Positions 23,289-34,636 of a stretch of DNA of 49,776 nt are shown one piece after another. Position 1 is the first letter of the stretch. Each line of letters opens with the position of its first letter. Below the pieces are notes generated by a model. It saw only the letters and a program-made list of their open reading frames with translations. It did not search any database and was not told the origin of the DNA. Source of the stretch: Terriglobales bacterium (GTDB taxonomy: Bacteria > Acidobacteriota > Terriglobia > Terriglobales > Acidobacteriaceae); the NCBI GenBank assembly GCA_035764005.1, contig DASTZZ010000110.1, positions 1 to 49,776 of the forward strand, written 5' to 3'. The translations under genes were made by a program, and so were the position numbers.

Positions 23289-23852
23289 TCGACAAGCGCA
23301 AGCGCAAACACAAGGAGCACCGGGACGGCGCTTAGCAGAATTGAGAACAGCAGATGCGACCAATGAAACGGACGAAAAGGACACAGACGCGATCACCGCA
23401 ATGATGCAGGTCTGTTACGTCTTTGCTGCGTAACGCATAAAGAACAAAGAACAGAGCAACGCTTCCGACAGTTTGTCTCTAACGTATTTCGTGATTTGAA
23501 AATTTAGCACTCAAGAGAATCACCGGAGAGTGCCCTATCGATGGTGCTCTCCTAACCGTGCCCACTGGGACGCCCAAGGCAACCTGCAACATACCTTGTG
23601 CAGCGTCGGGCAAAAGCTACACTACGGGACTTTGGAGTCAGAAAAGTTTACCCGCCGGGAAGGCGGGCAGAGGGGCTAAGTCCTGTGTTTTGAGTCGGCG
23701 CAAGGATGGCAAGGAGGATGCTCTATCCCATAGCAGACGAAGTGGCGCGCAACTGGGACGCTCTTGAGACTTACTCGGCCAGAGGATCTCTTGAGCGTCT
23801 CGTTGCATTTAGGCAACTTTTTGGCGCGCAACCCTGCAGCTTAGCAGCAATT
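23289..23852. other. 564-bp intergenic region with hairpins, no clear gene
   Basis: Two hairpins can be drawn: GGAGAGTGCC with GGTGCTCTCC (about 23524-23551, 8 of 10 pairs) and CCCGCC-N5-GGCGGG (about 23652-23668). A frame at 23706-23900 encodes 64 residues (MARRMLYPIADEVARNWDAL...) but has a weak ribosome-binding site, runs into the 3' end of the opposite gene and matches no family I can name. It may be a gene fragment. No tRNA or known riboswitch is recognised. Confidence 0.35.
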
Positions 23853-24080
23853 TCAAACGAGTTCCACTTTTTCCTTCAAGTCCAGTCCAGCACGCCGTAA
23901 TACGCCTGCCACGATGTCATCATTGAGGCGCGTGGCGTCATATTCCACTCGGACCGTCTGCTGCTCCTCATCGAACTCTATCCTGCGAATGCCATATACT
24001 TCGCGCGCATAGGTGACTGCGCGCAATTCGTTTTCTCCCGGCGGCGTGCCATAGCGAAATACCACGTCGAGCTGGGTCAT
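23853..24080 (-). CDS. small HMA-fold protein without metal-binding cysteines
   Basis: 75 residues whose pattern (strand LDVVFRYG, helix NELRAVTYAREVYG, strands IRRIEFDEEQQTVRVEYDATR, helix DDIVAGVLRRAG, last strand LKEKVEL) fits the βαββαβ heavy-metal-associated fold. There is no cysteine at all, so the CxxC copper site is absent. GAGGAGGG lies upstream of the ATG. It is divergent from the EVE-csoR-copA operon and shares the CsoR-type operator region, so a copper-linked role is likely. The family assignment is by fold pattern only. Confidence 0.6.
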   Translation of the reverse strand: MTQLDVVFRYGTPPGENELRAVTYAREVYGIRRIEFDEEQQTVRVEYDATRLNDDIVAGVLRRAGLDLKEKVELV

Positions 24081-24142
24081 GCGATCGGTCTTCCCTCCTC
24101 GGAGTTCTTTTACGAGAGTACCAGCATCGCAGCTCGGCCGGT

Positions 24143-24171
24143 TTGACGTATATACCCATTGGGGGTATAAG
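24143..24171 (+). promoter_or_regulatory. promoter with CsoR-type operator
   Basis: -35 TTGACG (24143-24148), 17-base spacer, -10 TATAAG (24166-24171). The palindrome TATACCC-N5-GGGTATA (24151-24169) fills the spacer and overlaps the -10. It closely resembles known CsoR operators (TACCC...GGGGGTAT class). It drives EVE-csoR-copA and probably also affects the divergent HMA-fold gene. Confidence 0.85.
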
Positions 24172-24198
24172 GTATATGAAAGCGAGGCGTAATTCCCG

Positions 24199-24579
24199 AT
24201 GAACTATCTCCTGAAGACCGAACCCAGCTCTTACTCATTCGCCGATCTGCAACGTGACAAGACAACGATTTGGGACGGCGTTACCAATCCGGTTGCACTC
24301 AGGAACATGCGAGCGATGAAGCCGGGCGACCGTCTGGTGATCTATCACACTGGCGATGAGAAGACCGCGGTGGGGACAGCGTCGGTGGTATCTGTCGATC
24401 CCTCTGACGCAAAGAATCCGAAAGTACAGATCAAAGCGGGCTCAGCGATCGCCAAGCCAAGATCGCTGGCTGAAATCAAGCAGCAGAAATCATTCGCCGA
24501 TTCGCCTCTCGTGAAGCAGGGGCGCCTCAGCGTTGTTCCTCTCAACGAGGCGCAATATAAGTACCTGGCAGGCGAATAG
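24199..24579 (+). CDS. EVE-domain protein
   Basis: 126 residues, an EVE/PUA-like fold: MNYLLKTEPSSYSFADLQRD, then IWDGVTNPVALRNMRAMKPGDRLVIYHTG, AVGTASVVS and a C-terminal KQGRLSVVPLNEAQY. EVE domains recognise modified nucleic-acid bases; free-standing ones are widespread and mostly uncharacterised. It is slightly shorter than the common 140-155. It is the first gene after the CsoR-controlled promoter, and its stop overlaps the csoR start (TAGTG), so it is co-translated with csoR and should be copper-induced. A role in metal stress (for example RNA handling) is inference. Confidence 0.88.
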   Translation: MNYLLKTEPSSYSFADLQRDKTTIWDGVTNPVALRNMRAMKPGDRLVIYHTGDEKTAVGTASVVSVDPSDAKNPKVQIKAGSAIAKPRSLAEIKQQKSFADSPLVKQGRLSVVPLNEAQYKYLAGE

Positions 24580-24896
24580 TGGTCATGAAACCCAAATCAG
24601 AGCATGCTCACGGCTCCGCCGAGGATCCGGAGATAAAGAAGAATCTGCAGGTTCGCCTACGCCGCGTCGAAGGCCAGGTGCGCGGATTGCAGAAAATGGT
24701 GGAAGACGAGCGCTATTGTCCGGAGATTCTGGAACAGATGTCGGCTGTCCACGCCTCACTCCGTTCGATCGAGCGCGTCCTCTTGCGCGGACACCTGCAG
24801 CATTGCGCGACCGAGGCCTTGCGTTCGGGCGATGAAAGGAAAGCCCAGCGCACTTACGAAGAGTTGACGGAGCTGTTTTACAAGCACTCACGGTAA
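24579..24896 (+). CDS. csoR: CsoR-type copper-sensing repressor
   Basis: 105 residues, all-helical DUF156 family ([40 protein letters not shown]). The Cu(I) ligands follow the CsoR spacing: C47, H72, C76 (C-x24-H-x3-C). This points to Cu(I), not to the nickel/cobalt RcnR or formaldehyde FrmR subgroups. GTG at 24579 overlaps the EVE stop and has AGG six bases upstream; the ATG at 24585 is an alternative. It should repress the palindrome at 24151-24169 and release it when Cu(I) binds. Confidence 0.92.
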   Translation: MVMKPKSEHAHGSAEDPEIKKNLQVRLRRVEGQVRGLQKMVEDERYCPEILEQMSAVHASLRSIERVLLRGHLQHCATEALRSGDERKAQRTYEELTELFYKHSR

Positions 24897-24918
24897 GGCT
24901 GTCTCGCAGGAAGAACAG

Positions 24919-27408
<2,490 letters not shown>

Positions 27409-27552
27409 TGCCATCGACAGGCCTTCTTCCGCTGTCCCAAGTTTGGCGGAGTTCATCGCCGACGCACTCACCCTTTGGCCAGCCGCACGTCTGATTGCAG
27501 AAGCACCCTTTTGCGACCATAATGCACGCCATCACGCATTCCGGAGCAGCGC

Positions 27553-30138
27553 GTGACGTGGATTGGAGAACAGCTTGTTGTGAGCGTTGATCATCCCAGC
27601 ACCGCCGGCAATAAAGATGATTCCCGCAAACCTGCGGCCAACACCGAGCGCGTGTGGGAAAGCCGTTCGTTTTCCTGGCTCGAAGATGCCGGACGCGATT
27701 TTCGTTTTGCGCTGCGCTCGCTTGCGAAGGTACCGAGCTTCGCCGTGATTGCGGTGCTGGTAATCGCGGTTGGTATCGGCGCGAACACCGCCGTCTTTTC
27801 GGTGATCAACACCGTGCTGCTGAAGCCCCTGAGCTATCCGGATCCGCAGTCGCTGGTAATGCTCATGAACACTGGCCCGCAGGGATCGTTTCCCGGCGCC
27901 AATGTTCCGAAATTCAACATCTGGCATCAGCAGACGGGCATTTTCGATGCTGTCGCTGCCTTCGACCAGGCCGGCGCCGGACTCAATCTGACCGGCGGCA
28001 GCGATCCTGAACAACTCGAAGCAGTACATGTAACGCAAGACTACTTTCGTCTCTTCGGCGCGCCGATTATTAATGGCCGTGTATTTACCGCAGCAGAGGA
28101 TAGCCCGAACGGTGGTCGCGAAACGGTCCTTAGCTATGGACTCTGGAAGCGACGCTTCGGCGCGAATCCTGGTATCGTCGGCACTAACATTCAACTCGAC
28201 GGGCAGCCATACCTCGTAGTCGGCGTTGTTGGACCAAAGTTCGAGACCGAAACTCCCACAGATCTTTGGTTGCCTTATCAATTCGACCTCAACTCGCGCG
28301 ACATGGCCCATTACTTCCGCGTCGCCGCAAGATTGAAACCAGGCGTCACAGTGGAGATGGCGAACGCCGAACTGAAGCTGGCCGCAGATCAATTCCGCCG
28401 AACGTATCCCGGCGGATTAGGACCAAAGGGCGGTTTCGGTGTTGAGAAACTGCAGGATGTCATGGTCGGTGACACGCGTCTCTCGCTGCTCGTTCTGCTC
28501 GGCGCCGTCACCTTCGTACTGCTGATCGCGTGCGCAAACGTCGCTAACCTTCTTCTTATTCGGGCCTCCGCGCGTCAGCGCGAACTAGCTACGCGGGCCG
28601 CGCTGGGCGCCGGCCGCGGGCACATCATTCGGCAGTTGCTCACCGAGAGTTTGGCTATTTCGCTTTTGGGAGGATTCTTCGGACTTATCTTCGGATTCAT
28701 CGGAGTGCGTCTGCTGCTGGCCGTCAGCCCCGGAGGCATTCCTCGCATCGGTCCCGACGGCTCGGCAGTGAGCCTCGATCTCAACGTTCTGCTGTTCACG
28801 TTCGGCATCTCCGTACTCACCGGCATTCTCTTCGGTCTCTTCCCCGCCATCGGCACTTCGCGTATCAACCTGGCGAGCGCGCTCAAGGAGAGCAGCAGTC
28901 AGGCAGGAGTAGGACTGCGGACCGGCAAAGTCCGTTCCATATTGGTAATCGGCGAAGTTGCGCTTGCGCTGGTGCTGGTTGTGGGCGCCGGTCTGCTGAT
29001 TCGGACGTTCATGAAGCTGCAGGCAGTCGATCCTGGATTTGACACGCATAACGTGCTAACGATGGCAATGTCGCTCAGCGGCGAGCGTTTCCAGAAGACT
29101 GCCGGCGTTGCCCAGATTGTTCGCGATGGCACCGAGCGTCTGCTGAATGTTCCCGGCGTGAGCACCGCCGCTGCGGCCTGCTGCCTTCCGCTTCAAGGCG
29201 GATTCGGCTTGCCTTTCGACATCGTGGGCCGCCCAAAAGGGAAGGATCCGAACAGCGGCGGCGCTGGATACACGCCGATCTCGTGGAGCTACTTCGATGT
29301 TTTCAAAGTTCCCATTGTGCGCGGGCGCAGCTTCACCGAACACGATGACGGCTCGGCGCCGGGCGTCGTAATCATCAATGAGGCAATGGCGAAGAAGTTC
29401 TGGCCAAATAGCGATCCGCTTAGAGACCGTCTGCTCATCGGCGCCAATGTCGGACCAGTGTTCGTCGAGCCGGCGCGCCAGATCGTCGGCGTCGCAGGCG
29501 ACATGCGTGGCAACGGCCTCGATCGCAATCCCGCTCCGACCATGTATATCCCCATCGCGCAGATGCCGGACAAAGTCACTGCCCTCAACTCGCGCATCAC
29601 CCCGCTCTGGTGGATCGTGCGCAGCCCGCAGGAGCCGCATCCGCTGGCCAAGGCGATCGCGATCGCTCTGCGCGACGCCAGCGGCGGTCTCCCCATCGCG
29701 CACATTCGCAGCATGGACGAGATCGTCGTCACCACCACTTCTCGCCAGCGCTTCAACATGCTCCTGCTCACGATTTTCGGAGCATCGGCGCTGCTGGTAG
29801 CGGCGATCGGAATCTACGGACTCATGGCGTACTCGGTGCAGCAGCGTACGCAGGAACTGGGAATCCGCATGGCACTGGGTGCGCAAACATCGACCATCCG
29901 CAATATGGTCATCCGCCAGGGCATGCTTCTGGCCGGTATAGGAATCGTAATTGGAATTGCTGGAGCGCTGTGGCTCACGCATTTCCTCGCGACCCTGCTC
30001 TTCGGCGTCAAAGCGCTCGATCCAGCCGCGTTCGTAATCACGCTGCTGTTGTTGAGTGCAGTCGCATTCGTAGCTGTGTGGTTTCCTGCACGGCGCGCAA
30101 CGAAGGTCAGCCCGATGACTGCTTTGCGCTTTGAATAA
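27553..30138 (+). CDS. ADOP-type ABC permease (GTG start)
   Basis: 861 residues. A polar N-terminal stretch of about 50 residues (TWIGEQLVVSVDHP...) leads to WLEDAGRDFRFALRSLAKVPSF and TM1 with the VLVIAVGIGANTAVF motif. The first periplasmic core is at about 85-300. An FtsX block (RELATRAALGAGRGHIIRQL), a second core at about 470-720 and a last FtsX block (QELGIRMALGAQTSTIRNM) end in SPMTALRFE. GTG at 27553 has GGAG six bases upstream. This copy has no adjacent PadR gene; it follows the copper operon after 144 bases, and there is no evidence that it belongs to it. Confidence 0.88.
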   Translation: MTWIGEQLVVSVDHPSTAGNKDDSRKPAANTERVWESRSFSWLEDAGRDFRFALRSLAKVPSFAVIAVLVIAVGIGANTAVFSVINTVLLKPLSYPDPQSLVMLMNTGPQGSFPGANVPKFNIWHQQTGIFDAVAAFDQAGAGLNLTGGSDPEQLEAVHVTQDYFRLFGAPIINGRVFTAAEDSPNGGRETVLSYGLWKRRFGANPGIVGTNIQLDGQPYLVVGVVGPKFETETPTDLWLPYQFDLNSRDMAHYFRVAARLKPGVTVEMANAELKLAADQFRRTYPGGLGPKGGFGVEKLQDVMVGDTRLSLLVLLGAVTFVLLIACANVANLLLIRASARQRELATRAALGAGRGHIIRQLLTESLAISLLGGFFGLIFGFIGVRLLLAVSPGGIPRIGPDGSAVSLDLNVLLFTFGISVLTGILFGLFPAIGTSRINLASALKESSSQAGVGLRTGKVRSILVIGEVALALVLVVGAGLLIRTFMKLQAVDPGFDTHNVLTMAMSLSGERFQKTAGVAQIVRDGTERLLNVPGVSTAAAACCLPLQGGFGLPFDIVGRPKGKDPNSGGAGYTPISWSYFDVFKVPIVRGRSFTEHDDGSAPGVVIINEAMAKKFWPNSDPLRDRLLIGANVGPVFVEPARQIVGVAGDMRGNGLDRNPAPTMYIPIAQMPDKVTALNSRITPLWWIVRSPQEPHPLAKAIAIALRDASGGLPIAHIRSMDEIVVTTTSRQRFNMLLLTIFGASALLVAAIGIYGLMAYSVQQRTQELGIRMALGAQTSTIRNMVIRQGMLLAGIGIVIGIAGALWLTHFLATLLFGVKALDPAAFVITLLLLSAVAFVAVWFPARRATKVSPMTALRFE

Positions 30139-30284
30139 TTAAGGAAGAAACAGAATCTCAAGCTTAGAGACACACCTCATAAGGCGGCTACCCAACTTCG
30201 GCCTTCGGGCTCCGTCCGCTGAAAGCGAACGAGTTGCTGGCGCGGTAAAGCCTTGCGCTATACTCAGCCCTCAGTGCTGAATAC

Positions 30285-31010
30285 ATGTTTATCGATAAAG
30301 CTGTGGTATTTCTCGCTGTTCTGCTCTTGTTCCCTTTAGGGTCGTTTAGCCAGACGAATGCAGTTGCTCGCGGACAATACTCCGCGCTTGGACAAGACGC
30401 CAGCTGGACCGATAGCTGGACACTCAGCCTGGATTCGAAGGGAAATTACGAAGTTACCACCGCGGTTGGGAAGAAACCCCAGGAAGGGTCTCTGGGGCAA
30501 ACCGTCCAACAGACGTTCGGTTTCGATCGCAAATGGCAGCCTCTCGCATTTCGAGTCCGCTTAGGCAAGCAGCCTCGTCAGATCGCGTTGGATTGCACAT
30601 TTTCCGACACATTGGCCGACTGTCAGTCCGATTTCAACGGGACGCAGTCGAATGCTAAGCTCTCGATCGAGCGTCCCTACTGCTTCATGCCGAATGAATT
30701 TTATGGTTTAGACTTTGCGTGGTTTTTGGCCGGCATCGGCAACCAGGTACTGAAGGCTTCCGTTTCTTCCGTCGACGTGCCGTTAGTTTGGTTGGACGAG
30801 GACGATACAGACAAAAACAAGATCAAGCTCACCATACCGGAAAAACAAACGGTACGCGTGATCGGTACAGAGAAGATCGCGATTTTAGGACACGAAGTTC
30901 AAGCCAGAAAACTGCAAACCAGCGACAACTTCAAACTCTGGATTTCTCAATCCGGACTCCTGGTCGCATTTGCAGTGAGCGAGAATGGTGAAGACGCAGA
31001 TCTGCATTGA
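30285..31010 (+). CDS. secreted protein of unknown function
   Basis: 241 residues. The signal peptide is MFIDKAVVFLAVLLLFPLGSFSQ; a mostly β mature part follows (GQYSALGQDASWTDSWTLSLDSKGNYEVTT... KLSIERPYCFMPNEFYGLDFAWFLAGIG... EKIAILGHEVQARKLQ). The pattern recalls lipocalin-like or DUF3108/6134-type periplasmic β proteins, but no diagnostic motif is seen. TATACT at 30259-30264 could be its -10, with TTGCTG 19 bases upstream. It stands alone between an ADOP gene and the DUF481 gene. Confidence 0.65.
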   Translation: MFIDKAVVFLAVLLLFPLGSFSQTNAVARGQYSALGQDASWTDSWTLSLDSKGNYEVTTAVGKKPQEGSLGQTVQQTFGFDRKWQPLAFRVRLGKQPRQIALDCTFSDTLADCQSDFNGTQSNAKLSIERPYCFMPNEFYGLDFAWFLAGIGNQVLKASVSSVDVPLVWLDEDDTDKNKIKLTIPEKQTVRVIGTEKIAILGHEVQARKLQTSDNFKLWISQSGLLVAFAVSENGEDADLH

Positions 31011-31133
31011 CAAAATATCAGGTGCTGGACAATCGCGCTCCCGAATTGAAATAGAGACCACTACTGCGCACCGTGGCAACTCGCGAGTGCAATTCAGCAA
31101 CTTAGGTGCTAAGGGTTGTGCTTGTGAGGTCCT

Positions 31134-32168
31134 GTGTTTACGCGCGCTTGCTTCGTCTTCGTCTGGCTTTGCTGTGTTTCTACGTTTGTCCTGGCAGGTC
31201 AAATCACGCTCAAGAATGGAGATCGGCTCACCGGCACGATCACCACTGCGGATAGCACGAGTCTGAATCTCAAGACCGATTACGCCGGCGATCTCACCAT
31301 CAAGTGGGACGCCATTCAGTCCATCTCCTCCGATCAGCCGCTGTATGTCACGCCGAAGACAGGTTCGATGGTCGTGGGACCGGTCACGACTTCGGATGGC
31401 AAGCTTCAGGTTGCGACCTCGACGGGCGGTACCGTCAGCGTCGACAAAGACGCCGTGAAGACCGTGCGTTCCGAATCGGAACAGCGAGCCTACGGCGCCT
31501 GGGGAGGCTTTCTCGACTCTGGCCTGAGCCTCTCGCGCGGGAACTCCGACACTACCAACTTCACCATCGGCGCCACCGCAACGCGCATCACCGACAAGAA
31601 CAAAGCCAGCGCCTTTATCAACTCTATTTATTCTTCCGGCACAACCAACGGAGTCTCGCTGACTACGGCCAGCGCCATTCACGCCGGCTTGCGCTTCGAT
31701 TTCAATCTGAGCGACAGGACATTCGCCTTTGCCTTCACCGACTTCGACCATGATCGCTTCCAGCAACTCGATCTGCGCAACGTACTTGGCGGCGGCCTTG
31801 GCTACCACCTGGTCAAGACCGACATTACTAACTTCGATATCTTCGCCGGCGGATCGCTGAACCAGGAGTACTTCTCCACGCTCACGCGCCGCTCCGGCGA
31901 AGCGCTGCTCGGCGAGTCATTCGATCACAAACTCTCGAGCGCATTTTCGGTGAAGGAACGCCTCGAGTTCTATCCCGACCTGAGCAGCATGGGAGACTAC
32001 CGCGTCGTCTTCGACACCGCCGCAATTACGAAGATCAGCAAATTCTTAAGCTGGCAAGTCGACGCGAGCGACCGCTACATCACTGATCCGGTAAATGGAC
32101 TCAAAGGCAATGACCTGCTGTTCACCACAGGAGTCCGCGTGGCATTTGGAGCGAATAAGGGACTGTAG
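31134..32168 (+). CDS. DUF481 (YdiY-like) outer-membrane β-barrel protein
   Basis: 344 residues. A signal peptide (cleavage near VLAGQ) is followed by a small N-terminal repeat unit (ITLKNGDRLTGTITTADSTSLNLKTDYAGDLTIKWDAIQSI), as seen in many DUF481 proteins. From about residue 115 a predicted 12-strand-like barrel begins with AWGGFLDSGLSLSRGNSDTTNFTIGATATR and ends TTGVRVAFGANKGL. The GTG start has GAGGT four bases upstream. It is a salt-stress-induced porin-like family of unknown substrate. Confidence 0.85.
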   Translation: MFTRACFVFVWLCCVSTFVLAGQITLKNGDRLTGTITTADSTSLNLKTDYAGDLTIKWDAIQSISSDQPLYVTPKTGSMVVGPVTTSDGKLQVATSTGGTVSVDKDAVKTVRSESEQRAYGAWGGFLDSGLSLSRGNSDTTNFTIGATATRITDKNKASAFINSIYSSGTTNGVSLTTASAIHAGLRFDFNLSDRTFAFAFTDFDHDRFQQLDLRNVLGGGLGYHLVKTDITNFDIFAGGSLNQEYFSTLTRRSGEALLGESFDHKLSSAFSVKERLEFYPDLSSMGDYRVVFDTAAITKISKFLSWQVDASDRYITDPVNGLKGNDLLFTTGVRVAFGANKGL

Positions 32169-32313
32169 TCAACCTCGCATCGTAGGCGTTAATCCTGCGA
32201 GGAAAGCGGCCGACCGGCAGGTTCAGCGATACGAAGATCGGTTGCATCGTAGCGCTTGGATATGAGAAGCGAGTTCGATTCTGTACCATGTTCGGGGAAC
32301 CTACTCATCGATC

Positions 32314-34590
32314 ATGCGAAACAGAACTTGCGCTTTAACAATGCCTCGTTTGCTCGCCGGTTTGGTGTTTCTCTCCGGCGTCTTCACCGTCGCTCAAACT
32401 GCTTCGATTTCAGGAAACCTCGCGGACGACGCGCGCGCGTTCGTCGAGACCCCCGCGGTGGCCGGCTATGAGCAGCAATTAGCCACCGCAATCGCGGCCA
32501 GGCTGAAGACGTTTTCTCCGCGAGTCGATAACCAGGGCAATGTTGTTTTTACGTTGGGAACGGGCACTCCTCATCGTCTGATCGTCACCGCAATTGACGA
32601 ACCCGGATTCGTGGCGAGCGGCATCACTTCCGACGGTTATGTGACCGTGCAACGATTGCCGCAGATGGGCAATCTTCCGTTGTTCAACGAGCTTTACTCC
32701 GCGCAGCCAGTGAAGATCGGCACGCGCCAACATTCGTGGATCAATGGATCGGTCGCAGGCCTCTCCATTCACCTCGAACCCCAGCGGCAGCACTCGCCAT
32801 CTCCGGCCGATCTGGACAACATCTACGTCGACGTCGGCGCAAGCAGCGCGAGCGAAGCGCGCTCCGCCGGAGTCGATCTTCTGAATCCGATCGCGATCGA
32901 TCGCAAGTTTTACCAGATGGGCAACGGCGGATGGACAGCTCCAGCCATTGGAGACCGCTTCGGCGCCGCTGCTCTAATCGAAGTCATTCGCAACCTGGAT
33001 CCCACACGGCTCACCGGATCGGTGACCTTCGCGTTCGTCACGCAACAATGGCTGGGCGCCCGCGGACTGCAGCGCGTAATCCATGAAACCAATCCCGACG
33101 AAGTCATTTATATCGGCCGCCGCATGCGAGCGCCGGCAATTCCCGGACAGCGCGGGACGAGTCCATCATTCCAGCACCGCCCGGGCGACGGCGTGCTGCT
33201 AGCCGGCGAAAACCCCGAGAGCGATGCCACCGGCCTGGCCGCAGAACTTACAAAGCTCGCCGCCGAACATCAGATCAAAATCGCTACCGACTACTCGGCG
33301 CCGCTGCTGCCGCGAGGCGGCTACATGCTGCAGCCGAGGCTGCCGGAGCGAACTGTGCATCTTGCGGTCGCAACCGAGTGGCCATCCACGCCCGGCGAGA
33401 TCCTGCAATCGGCGGACGTCGTCTCACTGGCATCCCTTATCGATTTGCATCTCGGCTCCACGCCTCAGAATCACGCGCAATCTGCGCCCACTTTGCCCGA
33501 ACCGCCCGCTCCCACTGGCCCGAAGACAACTCCCGCAGTCGAGCGCGTTCTGCGTGAGCTGGTCGAGACCTACGGCCCCAGCGAGCACGAACAAAATGTG
33601 CGAGCCGCCGTGACGCAACTGCTGCCGCCATGGGCCAAGCCGGTAACGGACGATGCCGGAAACCTGGTCGTACATCTTCCGGCGGCTTCTCCCAATCCGG
33701 CACAGAGGATCGTCGTCGTCGCTCACATGGACGAGATCGGCTACGAAGTTCGTTCTGTCCTCGATGATGGCCGACTCGAACTGAAGGAAGAAGGCACGGG
33801 CGTGCTCGCATATTTTCTCGGCCACGCTGCGCTGGTGCATTCGTCGAACGGCATGCACCCCGGCGTGCTGGAACTTCCTGACGGATGGGACAAGCCCGAC
33901 TTCCAGTGGCCGCGTGGCCGCAATCAGGTCTTTCACATGGACGTCGGCGCAACCAGCCCCGAGCAGGTGGCGCAGTTGGGAATCAAAGTAGGAGATTTTG
34001 TCACGATTCCCAAGACCTACCGCAAGCTGTTCGGTACGCGGGCAAGTGCGCGAGCTTTGGATGACCGCGTCGGCTGCGCGGCACTCGTCGAGGCCGCATG
34101 GGCGCTCGGCGGACAATCCTCCGCTCCGAAGTTTTCCGACCGCGACGTAACCTTGATCTGGTCCACGCGCGAGGAACTCGGTCTGTTCGGCGCCGCCGGA
34201 GCCGCCAAGGATTTTGCCGCAAGCGGAAAAACTCCAACCGTCGTCTTCGCGATCGACACGTTTGTGAGCGCAGACTCGCCACTGGAATCGAAGCGCTTCG
34301 CCGACGCCCCCATCGGCCGCGGCTTCGTGATTCGAGCAGTCGACAACTCAAACATCGTGCCGGAAAAGTCGGTCGATCGAGTGCTGAGCATAGCCCGGAC
34401 CAACAACATCGCAGCTCAATACGGCGTCACCGGCGGAGGAAACGATGGCGCAACTTTCCTTTTATACGGAACAACTGACGTGGCCCTGGGCTGGCCTCTG
34501 CGTTACTCGCACTCGCCCGCCGAGGTTATCGACGTCCGCGACGTAGATGCGCTCGGCAAAATCATCGCCGCCGTCACGCGAAACTGGTGA
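32314..34590 (+). CDS. secreted tandem M42-type aminopeptidase (inactive half + active half)
   Basis: 758 residues with a signal peptide (start 32314, or ATG 32341 at residue 10). The C-terminal half (about 405-758) has a full M42 set: H471 and D473 (VVAHMDEIG), D583 (ALDDRVG), E620-E621 (STREELGLFG), D648 (FAIDTF), H733 (YSHSPAE). It should be a dinuclear zinc/cobalt aminopeptidase. The N-terminal half (about 35-385) has the same fold order, but the matching positions are A93 (VTAIDEPG), G213 (IGDRFG), Q245-W246 (VTQQWLG) and a Trp-containing stretch (TEWPSTPGE), so ligands and catalytic Glu are lost. A Pro-rich linker (390-405) joins them. Ordinary M42 enzymes are about 350 residues, single-domain and cytosolic. 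Confidence 0.85.
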   Translation: MRNRTCALTMPRLLAGLVFLSGVFTVAQTASISGNLADDARAFVETPAVAGYEQQLATAIAARLKTFSPRVDNQGNVVFTLGTGTPHRLIVTAIDEPGFVASGITSDGYVTVQRLPQMGNLPLFNELYSAQPVKIGTRQHSWINGSVAGLSIHLEPQRQHSPSPADLDNIYVDVGASSASEARSAGVDLLNPIAIDRKFYQMGNGGWTAPAIGDRFGAAALIEVIRNLDPTRLTGSVTFAFVTQQWLGARGLQRVIHETNPDEVIYIGRRMRAPAIPGQRGTSPSFQHRPGDGVLLAGENPESDATGLAAELTKLAAEHQIKIATDYSAPLLPRGGYMLQPRLPERTVHLAVATEWPSTPGEILQSADVVSLASLIDLHLGSTPQNHAQSAPTLPEPPAPTGPKTTPAVERVLRELVETYGPSEHEQNVRAAVTQLLPPWAKPVTDDAGNLVVHLPAASPNPAQRIVVVAHMDEIGYEVRSVLDDGRLELKEEGTGVLAYFLGHAALVHSSNGMHPGVLELPDGWDKPDFQWPRGRNQVFHMDVGATSPEQVAQLGIKVGDFVTIPKTYRKLFGTRASARALDDRVGCAALVEAAWALGGQSSAPKFSDRDVTLIWSTREELGLFGAAGAAKDFAASGKTPTVVFAIDTFVSADSPLESKRFADAPIGRGFVIRAVDNSNIVPEKSVDRVLSIARTNNIAAQYGVTGGGNDGATFLLYGTTDVALGWPLRYSHSPAEVIDVRDVDALGKIIAAVTRNW

Positions 34591-34636
34591 CAACCACCAA
34601 CGGCAAAGTGCGACGAGCAGTGTCGGCCAACTGTTC

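Noticed and set aside
23480-23700. Riboswitch or cobalamin-type RNA
   Set aside because: A CCCACTGGGA-like segment is present, but the other conserved boxes are absent or in the wrong order and no transport gene follows.
30181-30210. Further GGTA-hairpin half-element (GGCTACC)
   Set aside because: The flanking CAGWAYCG and paired stem are missing, so it does not meet the pattern.
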